NCBI GenBank assembly: GCA_041739465.1
Contig: JBGSNX010000058.1
Location: 1-46,805, forward strand
Length of the DNA stretch: 46,805 nt
Source of the DNA: BOKV01 sp041739465
GTDB lineage: Bacteria > Pseudomonadota > Alphaproteobacteria > Rhizobiales > Rhizobiaceae
Direction: 5' to 3'
Shown one piece after another: positions 22,544 to 30,922 of the stretch; position 1 is the first letter of the stretch; every line of letters starts with the position of its first letter. Under the pieces are notes generated by a model. It saw only the letters and a list, made by a program, of their open reading frames with translations. It ran no database searches and had not been told where the DNA came from. Made by a program: the position numbers and the translations under genes.

Positions 22544-23062
22544 ATGAAACCTCACACCGTGCGAATCATCGGCATTGATCCGGGCTTGCGCCACACCGGC
22601 TGGGGCGTGATCGAGCAGTTGGGCAACAATCTCGTCTTTATAGAAGCAGGTACGCTGGATACCGATGCCAAGGCGTCATTGGCCGAGCGGCTGTGTGCTG
22701 TCCATGACGGGCTGGTGGCCATTCTAGAGCGGCTGACCCCCGATGAAGCGGCGGTTGAGAACACCTTTGTCAGCCGGGATGGCGCAGCCACGCTGAAGCT
22801 GGGGCAGGCGCGCGGCATTGCGCTGCTGGTTCCGGCAAAGGCTGGCCTGCCGGTTGCTGAATATGCACCAAACGCGGTCAAAAAGTCGGTAACCGGTGCT
22901 GGCCATGGCGACAAGCGGCAGGTGCAAATGATGGTGAAGACACTGCTGCCCAAAGCGGTCTTTGACAGCGAACATGCTGCCGATGCACTGGCAATTGCCA
23001 TCTGCCACGCGCACAGCCGGGGGCAGGCGCGGCTGGCGCAGATGATTGCAAAGGGCAACTGA
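22544..23062 (+). CDS. ruvC: Holliday junction endodeoxyribonuclease RuvC
   Basis: A 172-residue nuclease that resolves Holliday junctions in the RuvABC complex. IIGIDPGLRHTGWG holds the first catalytic Asp (residue 12), AVENTFVSRD the Glu, and SEHAADALAIAICH the last Asp pair. Length is normal. Its TGA overlaps the ATG of the following DUF3445 gene by one base (TGATG), so that gene is translated with it and the ruv genes are not contiguous. Confidence 0.96.
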   Translation: MKPHTVRIIGIDPGLRHTGWGVIEQLGNNLVFIEAGTLDTDAKASLAERLCAVHDGLVAILERLTPDEAAVENTFVSRDGAATLKLGQARGIALLVPAKAGLPVAEYAPNAVKKSVTGAGHGDKRQVQMMVKTLLPKAVFDSEHAADALAIAICHAHSRGQARLAQMIAKGN

Positions 23063-23955
23063 TGGCCGAATTTGCAACGCCGCGACACACACCATGGGAT
23101 GGCAGCCAGCCATTGTTTCGCATCGGACTGGCTCCGCTCGATCTGGCCAACTGGATCGAGCCGGACGAAAAGCTCGCTGACTATCTCGGGCTGAAGCAGG
23201 AATTGATCACCCACCGGCGGGCGGATGTCTTTGCAGCGCAGGATGATACGCTCGCCGCGCAAGGCGAGGTCTACGATCTGCTTGCTCGGCATATAGCAGC
23301 CAGGCATCCGCAATACTGGCAAACCGCAGGTGACGAAATTGAGGTTGTTCCCTTCGGACGCACCATCGCTGCCGATGCGAAGGCGCCCCTGCTGGCCGCA
23401 GCGCAAATGGTTCAGGAGGATCTGGTCCTTTTGCGCAAGACGGAGGCAGGCTGGAGCGTGGTTGCCGGCTGTGTTTGCTTCCCAAGCTCCTGGCGGCTGA
23501 AAGACAAGTTCGGCAAGCCCATGCACCAGGTCCATGGCCCGGTTCCTGATTTCGGCACCGGCAGCCGCAATGCCGAAATGATCGAGCGCATCTTCGACAA
23601 CATGAAACCGGAAGTGCCGGTGTGGCGGCTCAATTGGTCGCTTTATCCAGATGGCGAGTTGTTTCACGGTGATGAAGCCCGGGAGAAGCGGCGTACCGGA
23701 AACCTTGATGACATCCATTTGCGAGTCGAATACCAGACGCTGCGCAAACTGCCGGCGAGCGGCGACATCCTTTTCACCATTCGCATCCACCTTGATCCGG
23801 CAACGCTGATCGAGCGGCATCCCGACAGGCAAAAACTGGCAAGCGGTTTGCTGGATCTGATATCACGCCTGACGCCCGAACAGGCGCAGTACAAAGGCAT
23901 CAATGCCATTCGTGACAAGCTGACAGCGCAATTGAACAGGCTGGCTTCCGGGTGA
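23062..23955 (+). CDS. DUF3445 (heme-dependent oxidative N-demethylase family) protein
   Basis: A 297-residue protein of the DUF3445 family, now linked to a heme-dependent oxidative N-demethylase. Typical stretches are FRIGLAPLDLANWIEPDEK at the start, DLVLLRKTEAGW, CVCFPSSWRLKDKFGKPM, VPVWRLNWSLYPDGELF and LRVEYQTLRKLPASGDILFT. The start overlaps the ruvC stop, and ruvA follows after about 50 bases, so it sits inside the ruv run. The other subunits expected for a full demethylase are not next to it. Its link with recombination is unclear and may be only a shared promoter. Confidence 0.85.
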   Translation: MAEFATPRHTPWDGSQPLFRIGLAPLDLANWIEPDEKLADYLGLKQELITHRRADVFAAQDDTLAAQGEVYDLLARHIAARHPQYWQTAGDEIEVVPFGRTIAADAKAPLLAAAQMVQEDLVLLRKTEAGWSVVAGCVCFPSSWRLKDKFGKPMHQVHGPVPDFGTGSRNAEMIERIFDNMKPEVPVWRLNWSLYPDGELFHGDEAREKRRTGNLDDIHLRVEYQTLRKLPASGDILFTIRIHLDPATLIERHPDRQKLASGLLDLISRLTPEQAQYKGINAIRDKLTAQLNRLASG

Positions 23956-24007
23956 ATGTTCTTGACTTGTTCACGGAGCCAAGGCAAGCTTTTTCCAGCG
24001 GGGAATG

Positions 24008-24625
24008 ATGATCGGCAAGCTCAAGGGAACGCTCGACAGTGTTGGCGAGGATCATCTGATCCTCGACGTGCATGGTGTTGGCTACATGGTTCACGCTTCT
24101 GCGCGCACGCTTGGCAACCTGCCGGGCAACGGCGAAGCGCTCGTGCTTTTCATCGAAACGCATGTTCGCGAGGACATGATCAGATTGTTCGGCTTTGCCA
24201 CCGAGCTTGAACGCGACTGGTTCCGGCTGCTGCAAAGCGTGCAAGGCGTGGGGGCCAAGGTTGCGCTTTCCGTACAGTCGGTTCTTTCGCCAGGTGAATT
24301 GGCGAGTGCCATTGCGCTCCAGGACAAGGCGATGGTAGCCCGCGCGCCGGGGGTTGGACCAAAGGTTGCGCAGCGGCTGGTCAGCGAATTGCGCGACAAG
24401 GCTCCGGCCTATTCAGGCTCGGCTGCGGCAGAGATTGGCCTTCAAAGTGCTATTGGAGCGGGTCAAGCGCCTTCCGCCGTTTCAGATGCGGTCTCAGCAC
24501 TGACAAATCTTGGCTATTCGGCGCAACAGGCATCCGCTGCGGTTTCAAAGGCGCTGAAAAAGTCGGGCGATCAGGCCGAAAGCGCCCAGCTGATCCGGCT
24601 GGGGCTGCGGGAACTTGCAGGTTGA
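24008..24625 (+). CDS. ruvA: Holliday junction branch migration protein RuvA
   Basis: A 205-residue DNA-binding subunit of the RuvAB branch-migration motor. IGKLKGTLDSVGEDHLILDV opens the OB domain, then FGFATELERDWFRLLQSVQGVGAKVA and RAPGVGPKVAQRLVSEL are the helix-hairpin-helix motifs, and the C-terminal domain (DAVSALTNLGYSAQQASAAV) contacts RuvB. Tandem ATG codons at 24005 and 24008 follow GGGGA directly; the second has the better spacing and matches the family. Confidence 0.95.
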   Translation: MIGKLKGTLDSVGEDHLILDVHGVGYMVHASARTLGNLPGNGEALVLFIETHVREDMIRLFGFATELERDWFRLLQSVQGVGAKVALSVQSVLSPGELASAIALQDKAMVARAPGVGPKVAQRLVSELRDKAPAYSGSAAAEIGLQSAIGAGQAPSAVSDAVSALTNLGYSAQQASAAVSKALKKSGDQAESAQLIRLGLRELAG

Positions 24626-24640
24626 TGCGGAGCATGTGCC

Positions 24641-25675
24641 TTGACCGATGAACGGCTGATCACCCCGCAAAAGCGCGGCGAGGATTTTGACACAACGCTG
24701 CGGCCCCAAACGCTTGACGAATTTGTCGGCCAAAAACAGGCGCGGGAAAACCTCAAAGTCTTCATAGAAGCGGCAAAGCAGCGTGGCGAAGCGCTTGACC
24801 ACGTGCTGTTTGTCGGACCGCCGGGATTGGGCAAGACCACCATGGCGCAGATCATGGCCAGAGAGCTTGGGGTTGGCTTTCGCTCCACTTCGGGCCCTGT
24901 TATCGCCAAGGCTGGCGATCTGGCGGCGCTACTGACCAATCTGGAAGAAAACGACGTTCTGTTCATAGATGAAATCCATCGGCTCAGCCCGGCGGTTGAA
25001 GAAATCCTCTATCCGGCAATGGAAGATTTCCAGCTTGATCTCATCATCGGCGAGGGGCCGGCAGCGCGCTCGGTCAAGATCGATCTGGCCAAATTCACTC
25101 TGGTCGCCGCAACAACGCGGCTTGGTCTGCTCACCAATCCGCTGCGGGATCGCTTCGGCATTCCGGTGCGGCTGAATTTTTACACCGTCGAGGAATTGGA
25201 ACTGATTGTGCGTCGCGGCGCGCGTATTCTGGGCTTGCCCATGGACGACGAAGGCGGGCGGGAAATTGCACGCCGCTCGCGCGGCACTCCTCGCATTGCC
25301 GGGCGGTTGCTGCGGCGGGTGCGCGATTTTGCTGCCGTCGCGCAATCGGGCATCGTCGATCTGGCTATTGCAGATGCAGCCCTGACACGCCTTGAAGTGG
25401 ATCAGGCGGGGCTCGACGCGCTCGACCGGCGCTATCTCAACCAAATTGCGCTCAATTTTGGCGGCGGTCCGGTCGGTATTGAAACCATTGCGGCGGCGCT
25501 TTCCGAACCGCGCGACGCGATCGAAGACATCATCGAACCTTATCTCATCCAGCAGGGACTGATCCAGCGCACGCCGCGTGGCCGCATTCTTACCGCAAAC
25601 GCATGGAAACACCTTGGCCTTGAAGTGCCGCGGGACCTGACAAATGTTCAGGCCAGACTGTTTGAGGACGAGTAA
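24641..25675 (+). CDS. ruvB: Holliday junction branch migration helicase RuvB
   Basis: A 344-residue AAA+ ATPase. Walker A is GPPGLGKT at 59-66, Walker B is LFIDEIHRL, and the winged-helix C-terminal domain reads DALDRRYLNQIALNFGGGPV then IEPYLIQQGLIQRTPRGR. The start is TTG at 24641: GGAG lies eight bases before it and no ATG is in frame nearby. It starts 15 bases after ruvA. Its stop lies three bases before the next gene, so translation coupling is likely. Confidence 0.96.
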   Translation: MTDERLITPQKRGEDFDTTLRPQTLDEFVGQKQARENLKVFIEAAKQRGEALDHVLFVGPPGLGKTTMAQIMARELGVGFRSTSGPVIAKAGDLAALLTNLEENDVLFIDEIHRLSPAVEEILYPAMEDFQLDLIIGEGPAARSVKIDLAKFTLVAATTRLGLLTNPLRDRFGIPVRLNFYTVEELELIVRRGARILGLPMDDEGGREIARRSRGTPRIAGRLLRRVRDFAAVAQSGIVDLAIADAALTRLEVDQAGLDALDRRYLNQIALNFGGGPVGIETIAAALSEPRDAIEDIIEPYLIQQGLIQRTPRGRILTANAWKHLGLEVPRDLTNVQARLFEDE

Positions 25676-25678
25676 CCG

Positions 25679-26572
25679 GTGATCACCCGCAGAGGATTTT
25701 TCAAGCTGGTAGGCCGGGCCATGCTCGCCGGAATGGCGCTTGGCACATATTCCTTCGGGATCGAGCCATTCTTCAGGTTCAACACGACCTATCGTCCGCA
25801 ATTGCCAGGGTGGCCAGAAGGGCTGAAGCTCAAAGTGGCCGTGCTTGCTGACATCCATGCCTGCAATCCATGGATGGGACTTTCCCGTATCCGCAACATT
25901 GTTGACGTGACGAATGCGCTCGAAGCGGATGTGATACTGCTGCTGGGAGATTACGTGGCCGGGACGACTTTGGTTACCAGCCAGGTGACATCGCCGCAAT
26001 GGGCCGAAGTGCTGGCCGGTTTGAAAGCGCCTTTGGGCGTCTTCGCGGTAATGGGCAATCATGACTGGTGGGATGATTTCGGGGCACAAAGACGCGGCCA
26101 TGGCCCGGTCATCGCAAGCCAGGCTCTGACCAGTAATGGCATATATGTGCTTGAGAACGACGCCATTCGTCTTGAGAAGAATGGCGCTCCATTCTGGATC
26201 GCTGGCCTTGGCGATCAACTCGCCTTCACCCGGCGCTCCAGATACAAGGTATGGAAGGGTATCGATGATCTCGATGGTACCTTGGCCAAAGTCACTGATG
26301 ACGCGCCGATTATCCTGATGGCACACGAGCCGGACATTTTTCCGAAAGTGCCGGACCGGTTTTCGTTGACGCTGTCGGGCCATACCCATGGTGGTCAGGT
26401 CAATCTGTTTGGCTGGACGCCGCTTGTACCTTCCCGTTTCGGCAGCCGATTTGTCTATGGCCATATCGTTGAAGAAGGCAGGCACCTGATCGTTTCGGCT
26501 GGCCTTGGCAACTCCATTCTACCAGTGCGCTTTATGCGTCCGCCGGAAATTGTAGTCCTGGATTTGGGCTGA
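25679..26572 (+). CDS. Tat-type metallophosphoesterase
   Basis: A 297-residue calcineurin-like phosphoesterase (YkuE/COG1408 group). The N-terminus TRRGFFKLVGRAMLAGMALG is a twin-arginine signal or anchor, so the catalytic part faces the periplasm. Metal motifs run in order: VLADIHACN, LLGDYVAG, MGNHDWWDD, MAHEPD and SGHTHGGQ. The start is GTG at 25679, three bases after ruvB. Some relatives act on UDP-diacylglucosamine or other envelope lipids, which would fit the following envelope genes, but that is inference. Confidence 0.87.
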   Translation: MITRRGFFKLVGRAMLAGMALGTYSFGIEPFFRFNTTYRPQLPGWPEGLKLKVAVLADIHACNPWMGLSRIRNIVDVTNALEADVILLLGDYVAGTTLVTSQVTSPQWAEVLAGLKAPLGVFAVMGNHDWWDDFGAQRRGHGPVIASQALTSNGIYVLENDAIRLEKNGAPFWIAGLGDQLAFTRRSRYKVWKGIDDLDGTLAKVTDDAPIILMAHEPDIFPKVPDRFSLTLSGHTHGGQVNLFGWTPLVPSRFGSRFVYGHIVEEGRHLIVSAGLGNSILPVRFMRPPEIVVLDLG

Positions 26573-26703
26573 TCATTGAAATGGGAAAGGCCGCGGGTTT
26601 TTCCCCTTTTGATAACCGGCAGCTGACAAATGTCACACTGCGGTTGCAAAGTTGGTTGTTTTCTAACAGCATTGCTGCGGGTTCTTGAGGCAGGGAGAGA
26701 TCG

Positions 26704-27690
26704 TTGCCAGGCATCTTGATTGACAGAAGATCGGCGCTGACGCTTTCGATCGGCGCAATATTGCTGGCCGGCATTGAAACCGCGCTCGGCAGCCAGGTAG
26801 TCAAGGAAATTTCGCAGCTCAAGCCGGGCGAATTTACCTGGCACCCGGAGCGCTCGCCCACTGGCCCGGTCGCCGTGGTCGTGTCGATCAACCAGCAATT
26901 GGTGCATGTGTACCGCAATGGCGTGCGCATCGCGGTGTCGACCTGTTCGACCGGCAAGCCGGGGCACGAAACTCCAACCGGCGTCTTCGTTGTCCTGCAA
27001 AAGGACAAGCACCATCGCTCATCGACCTACAATGATGCGCCGATGCCGAACATGAACCGCCTGACCTGGTCGGGTATCGCCCTGCATGCGGGCAATCTTC
27101 CCGGCTATCCGGCGAGCCATGGCTGCGTGCGGCTGCCGCTGGACTTTTCAGACAAGCTGTTCGGGATCACCCACCTTGGAACGCCGGTGGTCATTGCCGG
27201 CGCGCATTCCGACCCTTGGGAGTTGAAGCACCCCGGAATGGTATTGAGCGCCTATGCCGAGAGCGAATTCGAGCAGGTGCTTTCCGGCCTCAGCGGAAAG
27301 AAACATCCGCAGGACTGGACCGAAGCTGAAGCAAACAAGGTAACAACCGTGATTGCATCAACGGCCAGCGGGGCGATCGAACTCATCGAGAACGACGTTA
27401 TTGCAGAGCGCGGGAAATTGACGCTCGCGCCCGGCCAGAAACTGGGATCGCATGTGTTTGTTCTGGTGCAGTTGGATGCTGCCGGCAAAGGCATGCACTG
27501 GAACGCCATGACATTCGGGGCCGATGGCAAAGGCGACAACCCTGCCGTCCTCAACAGCATTAGGGCCGACACTGCGTTCGTCACCGCCATGCGGCAGAGG
27601 TTTCATCCTGGAATGATCCTTATCCTGACTGACATACCACTTGAACCTGATGCCAGGAGCGGCAAGGATTTTGTTATCGCCACGGCCTAG
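26704..27690 (+). CDS. L,D-transpeptidase (YkuD domain)
   Basis: A 328-residue exported enzyme that cross-links peptidoglycan or attaches proteins to it. A signal sequence fills the first 29 residues (IDRRSALTLSIGAILLAGIE), with two arginines that could suit Tat. The YkuD catalytic motif is SHGCVRLP, with His139 and Cys141. The part after about 200 is a separate C-terminal region of unknown type. The start is TTG at 26704, with GGGAG before it; no suitable ATG is in frame. It lies between the Tat phosphoesterase and the SH3 protein, likely an envelope set. Confidence 0.85.
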   Translation: MPGILIDRRSALTLSIGAILLAGIETALGSQVVKEISQLKPGEFTWHPERSPTGPVAVVVSINQQLVHVYRNGVRIAVSTCSTGKPGHETPTGVFVVLQKDKHHRSSTYNDAPMPNMNRLTWSGIALHAGNLPGYPASHGCVRLPLDFSDKLFGITHLGTPVVIAGAHSDPWELKHPGMVLSAYAESEFEQVLSGLSGKKHPQDWTEAEANKVTTVIASTASGAIELIENDVIAERGKLTLAPGQKLGSHVFVLVQLDAAGKGMHWNAMTFGADGKGDNPAVLNSIRADTAFVTAMRQRFHPGMILILTDIPLEPDARSGKDFVIATA

Positions 27691-27737
27691 GGTGGCCGGG
27701 CAGGCGGAAAACTTCAGGCAAGGGCGCCAAGGAGGCA

Positions 27738-28808
27738 ATGATGGCAAACCACCGGATTGAGACCCTGTTCATGGCAGTCGCCGCACTGGTGATGATGGCT
27801 GCAGCCGCTTTCGGGCAGGATCAGCGCAATGTCACCGTGCATTTTCCCGCAGGTAGTTCGGGAACAAGCTTCAACGAACAGATCATTGGCAACCAATCGG
27901 TTGCCTACATTATCGGCGCGCGCGCCGGGCAGGTGATGGATGTTTCGCTCAGCACCGGCAATGGCGCGGTGTATTTCAATATCTACGCGCCGGGCAGCGG
28001 GCCGGGCGGCGAGGCGCTGGCGGTCTCTGAAATGATCGGCCCGATGGTTCCCGACATCAACAAGTTCAGCGGCGCGCTGCCGCAGGACGGCAATTACACC
28101 ATTGTTGTCTACATGGTCCGCGCGGCGGCGCGGCGGAACGAGAAGGCCCAGTATAGTCTGAGCATTTCAATCCCGCCCAAGGCCGCGGCGATTCATTCGG
28201 CGCCAGCCGGCGGTGATTTTGCCGACGGACTGGCCGGTGGCCCCGATTATTGGCAGGTGTTCGGGGTCGCGGCCGGAGATCAGCTCAATTTGCGCGATGC
28301 GCCGACCACGCATTCGCAGGTGATCGCCCGCCTTGGCAATGGCGCGGTCGTTTCCAATCGCGGATGCAAGATGGAAGGCAGGCAAAGGTGGTGCCGGGTC
28401 GAGAGCGCGGACAGCCCGGGAATGCAGGGCTGGGTCAATGGCCATTATCTGCGTGAATCCGCTAATGCCAGCGGCGGCGCGCCGTTGCCGCAGGCGGGCG
28501 ATGCCTTGGTGGAAGACATGCCCTACAACGCTACCGGAATGGTGCGCTGCGTCATCAACGGCTCGCAAGTTGCGAGCGAGTGCCATTTCGGTGTGCTGCG
28601 TTTTGGTAATGGTTCGGCGGACATTGTCATCAACCGCCCGGACGGTGTTTCCCACACGATCCACATGGTCAATGGCGAGGCTGTCGCCTATGACCGCAAT
28701 CAGCCGGGGCAGGGCGGGTTTTCCGGCAAGCGGATCGAGGACTTCGTCATCGTGACCATTGGCACGGACCGTTACGAGTTTCCCGACGCCATCGCCTTTG
28801 GCGGGTGA
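27738..28808 (+). CDS. Exported SH3-domain protein
   Basis: A 356-residue protein with a signal peptide (MMANHRIETLFMAVAALVMMAAAAFG, cleaved near residue 26). The first part (30-145) looks like a PPC-type beta domain of secreted proteins (VTVHFPAGSSGTS, GNYTIVVYMV). A bacterial SH3 domain follows at about 175-235 (YWQVFGVAAGDQLNLRDAPT, WCRVE, GWVNGHYLRE), which usually binds peptidoglycan. The C-terminal domain holds two Cys that may form a disulfide (MVRCVINGS, ASECHFGV). GGAG precedes the ATG. It follows the L,D-transpeptidase gene closely. Its exact function is not known. Confidence 0.75.
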   Translation: MMANHRIETLFMAVAALVMMAAAAFGQDQRNVTVHFPAGSSGTSFNEQIIGNQSVAYIIGARAGQVMDVSLSTGNGAVYFNIYAPGSGPGGEALAVSEMIGPMVPDINKFSGALPQDGNYTIVVYMVRAAARRNEKAQYSLSISIPPKAAAIHSAPAGGDFADGLAGGPDYWQVFGVAAGDQLNLRDAPTTHSQVIARLGNGAVVSNRGCKMEGRQRWCRVESADSPGMQGWVNGHYLRESANASGGAPLPQAGDALVEDMPYNATGMVRCVINGSQVASECHFGVLRFGNGSADIVINRPDGVSHTIHMVNGEAVAYDRNQPGQGGFSGKRIEDFVIVTIGTDRYEFPDAIAFGG

Positions 28809-28941
28809 CGGAGCGGGCAGGACTCGCCGGAGCGCGGACAATGCAACAGACACGGATGGGTGGACAGGCTTCGCCTTGTCACATTAGACAAGCGCATTGA
28901 AGGGGATGCACAATCGCCCGATTGCCGCCAGGATGCCAGAC

Positions 28942-29403
28942 ATGACCCGCGCCAAGACCGCATTGGAAAACCGCCTGATTGCCAACGGGCATGAAATGGA
29001 AGTTCGCGTCTACTACGAGGACACGGATTTTTCAGGCGTCGTTTATCACTCGAACTATCTCAAATACATGGAGCGCTCGCGCACCGAGTGGCTGCGGCAC
29101 CTTGAGATTTTCCACACCGATCTCGAGAAAGATGACAGCGCGTTTGCGATCCATCGCATGAGCATGAAATATGGTCCGCCAGCCAAGATCGACGATTTGC
29201 TGACCGTCCGCACAACCTTGCAGAAACTGGGCGGCGCGCGATCGTTCCTGCGCCAGGAAGTGCTGCGCGCTGACGGAGATGGCAAGGAAACGCTGCTTTG
29301 CGGGGCGGATGTAGAAGTTGCCTTCATAAACCATGGCGGCGGCGCCAAGCGCTTCCCCGATGATTTGCGGGCAAAGCTGGAAGGTGTGAAGGCAGAAGGT
29401 TGA
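28942..29403 (+). CDS. ybgC: Tol-Pal system-associated acyl-CoA thioesterase YbgC
   Basis: A 153-residue hotdog-fold thioesterase. VRVYYEDTDFSGVVYHSNYL carries the Asp and His of the active site; EVAFINHGGGAKRFPDDLRA closes it. It starts the ybgC-tolQRAB-pal-cpoB set found in many Proteobacteria. The start is uncertain: ATG codons at 28906, 28933 and 28942 are in frame; AGGA sits best before the last one. A CtrA-like box lies between it and tolQ, so tolQ may also have its own promoter. Confidence 0.88.
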   Translation: MTRAKTALENRLIANGHEMEVRVYYEDTDFSGVVYHSNYLKYMERSRTEWLRHLEIFHTDLEKDDSAFAIHRMSMKYGPPAKIDDLLTVRTTLQKLGGARSFLRQEVLRADGDGKETLLCGADVEVAFINHGGGAKRFPDDLRAKLEGVKAEG

Positions 29404-29428
29404 CGTTTCGTCAATTTTACGCCCGCTG

Positions 29429-29507
29429 CTAACCATTCATTAACCTTGATGAGGCCTTACTTGCCATTGAGCATGTGCAGCAATTGCACACGTCATGCTT
29501 TAACCAT
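29429..29507. promoter_or_regulatory. CtrA-like sites upstream of tolQ
   Basis: CTAA-CCATTCA-TTAACC at 29429-29445 differs from the CtrA consensus TTAA-N7-TTAAC by one base, and TTAACCAT, a CtrA half-site, lies at 29500-29507. Both fall in the 223-base gap between ybgC and tolQ. No clear -10 is seen, so direction and activity are open. Confidence 0.4.
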
Positions 29508-29626
29508 TTTTGTCCGTAAGTCGTGCGTTGCAACGGGGAATGGCTGTGGGTCTCGGGGCGCTAGATTCCCCTGTTTCCGCTGTCAACCTTCCGATCCGCA
29601 CATGTTTTTGAAGAGGCCCCGCATTC

Positions 29627-30388
29627 ATGAATGCTCTGCTCGGCATATCTGCCGCTTTCGCCCAGGAAGTGCAATCGGGCGCGCTTGAAGCCGCCGCTCC
29701 ACACAACACGTCCCTTATCGGCCTGTTCCTTCAGGCTGGCCTTGTGGTCAAGCTGGTGATGATAGGCCTGTTGATCGCGTCGATCTGGAGTTGGGCGATC
29801 ATCATCGACAAGCTGTTCCTGTTTGCCCGCACCAAGGGGCAGCTGGAACGTTTCGAGAAGGTTTTCTGGTCCGGCCAAAGCCTTGAGGAATTATACCGCT
29901 CGCTGAGCGACAAGACGCCCACCGGCATGGGCGCGTTGTTTGTTGCTGCGATGCGCGAATGGAAAAAGAGCTACGAGCGCGGGGCATCCTCGCCAATCGC
30001 GCTGCAAATGCGCATCGAGAAGGCCATGGATGTGGCGCTCTCGCGTGAAAGCGAACGGCTGGAATCTCGGCTGATGTTTTTGGCGACGGTAGGTTCTGCA
30101 TCGCCATTCGTCGGACTGTTCGGCACGGTCGTTGGCATCATGACTTCTTTTCAGGCGATTGCTGGATCAAAATCCACGAGCCTTGCGGTTGTCGCACCGG
30201 GCATTGCGGAAGCACTTCTGGCCACCGCGCTCGGCCTTCTGGCAGCCATTCCGGCAGTCATCGCCTACAACAAGCTGTCATCGGACGTCGGCAAGTTCAC
30301 CGGCCGGATGGAAGGCTTTGCAGACGAATTCTCCGCCATACTTTCGCGGCAGATTGATGAGAAAACCCGCTCGCGCACGAATGCCTGA
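29627..30388 (+). CDS. tolQ: TolQ, inner-membrane proton channel subunit of Tol-Pal
   Basis: A 253-residue member of the TolQ/ExbB family with three membrane helices: VVKLVMIGLLIASIWSWAIII, the helix at ASPFVGLFGTVVGIMTSFQAI, and APGIAEALLATALGLLAAIPAVIAYN. The cytoplasmic loop lies between the first and second. With TolR it uses the proton gradient to energise TolA and pull the outer membrane in during division. tolR follows after 41 bases. The start fits the family; the ribosome-binding site is weak. Confidence 0.95.
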   Translation: MNALLGISAAFAQEVQSGALEAAAPHNTSLIGLFLQAGLVVKLVMIGLLIASIWSWAIIIDKLFLFARTKGQLERFEKVFWSGQSLEELYRSLSDKTPTGMGALFVAAMREWKKSYERGASSPIALQMRIEKAMDVALSRESERLESRLMFLATVGSASPFVGLFGTVVGIMTSFQAIAGSKSTSLAVVAPGIAEALLATALGLLAAIPAVIAYNKLSSDVGKFTGRMEGFADEFSAILSRQIDEKTRSRTNA

Positions 30389-30429
30389 ACAGGCAGTCGC
30401 AGCGCGAGACAATTGAACGGCGGCACAGT

Positions 30430-30885
30430 ATGGCAATGTCAATGAGCACCGGCGGCTCCAAGCGCCGTCGTGGACGCGGGCGCAGCAAGCACGCCCCCAT
30501 GAGCGAAATCAACGTGACGCCATTTGTTGACGTCATGCTGGTCCTGCTCATCATCTTCATGGTTGCAGCGCCCTTGCTGACCGTTGGCGTTCCATTGGAA
30601 CTTCCCAAAACCGCTGCTGGCGAAGTCAGCGCCGACACCAAGCCGATCACTGTTTCGATCGACAAGGATGGAAAGATATTCCTGCAGGAAACCGAGATTT
30701 CCGCCGAAGAAGTTGCGCCAAAACTTAAGGCAATCGCTGGAAACCAGGATGGCGAGCAGCCAACCATCTTCCTGCGCGGCGACCTCGCCGTTCGCTACGA
30801 TGTTGTGGCGCGGGTGCTTGCCGAGATATCGGGTGCCGGCTTCAAGAAAATAACCCTGACAAGCACGCCGAAGGAGGCGAGCTAG
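30430..30885 (+). CDS. tolR: TolR, inner-membrane subunit of Tol-Pal
   Basis: A 151-residue TolR/ExbD protein. After a basic N-terminus (KRRRGRGRSKHAPMSEINVT) comes one membrane helix (VDVMLVLLIIFMVAAPLLTV) with the conserved Asp, TPFVDVMLVLL, that takes part in proton flow. The periplasmic domain follows. It sits between tolQ and tolA in the standard order. Confidence 0.95.
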   Translation: MAMSMSTGGSKRRRGRGRSKHAPMSEINVTPFVDVMLVLLIIFMVAAPLLTVGVPLELPKTAAGEVSADTKPITVSIDKDGKIFLQETEISAEEVAPKLKAIAGNQDGEQPTIFLRGDLAVRYDVVARVLAEISGAGFKKITLTSTPKEAS

Positions 30886-30922
30886 GTGGCAGGGAACGGC
30901 AACTCAAGACCCGGCTGAACCC

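Noticed and set aside
22552..23832. Minus-strand open frame of 426 codons opposite ruvC and the DUF3445 gene
   Set aside because: No family motif and full overlap with two well-supported genes.
24929..26485. Long open frame on the minus strand (518 codons) opposite ruvB and the phosphoesterase
   Set aside because: It lies fully opposite two genes with intact family motifs, has no recognisable domain, and its composition is that of a shadow frame in G+C-rich DNA.
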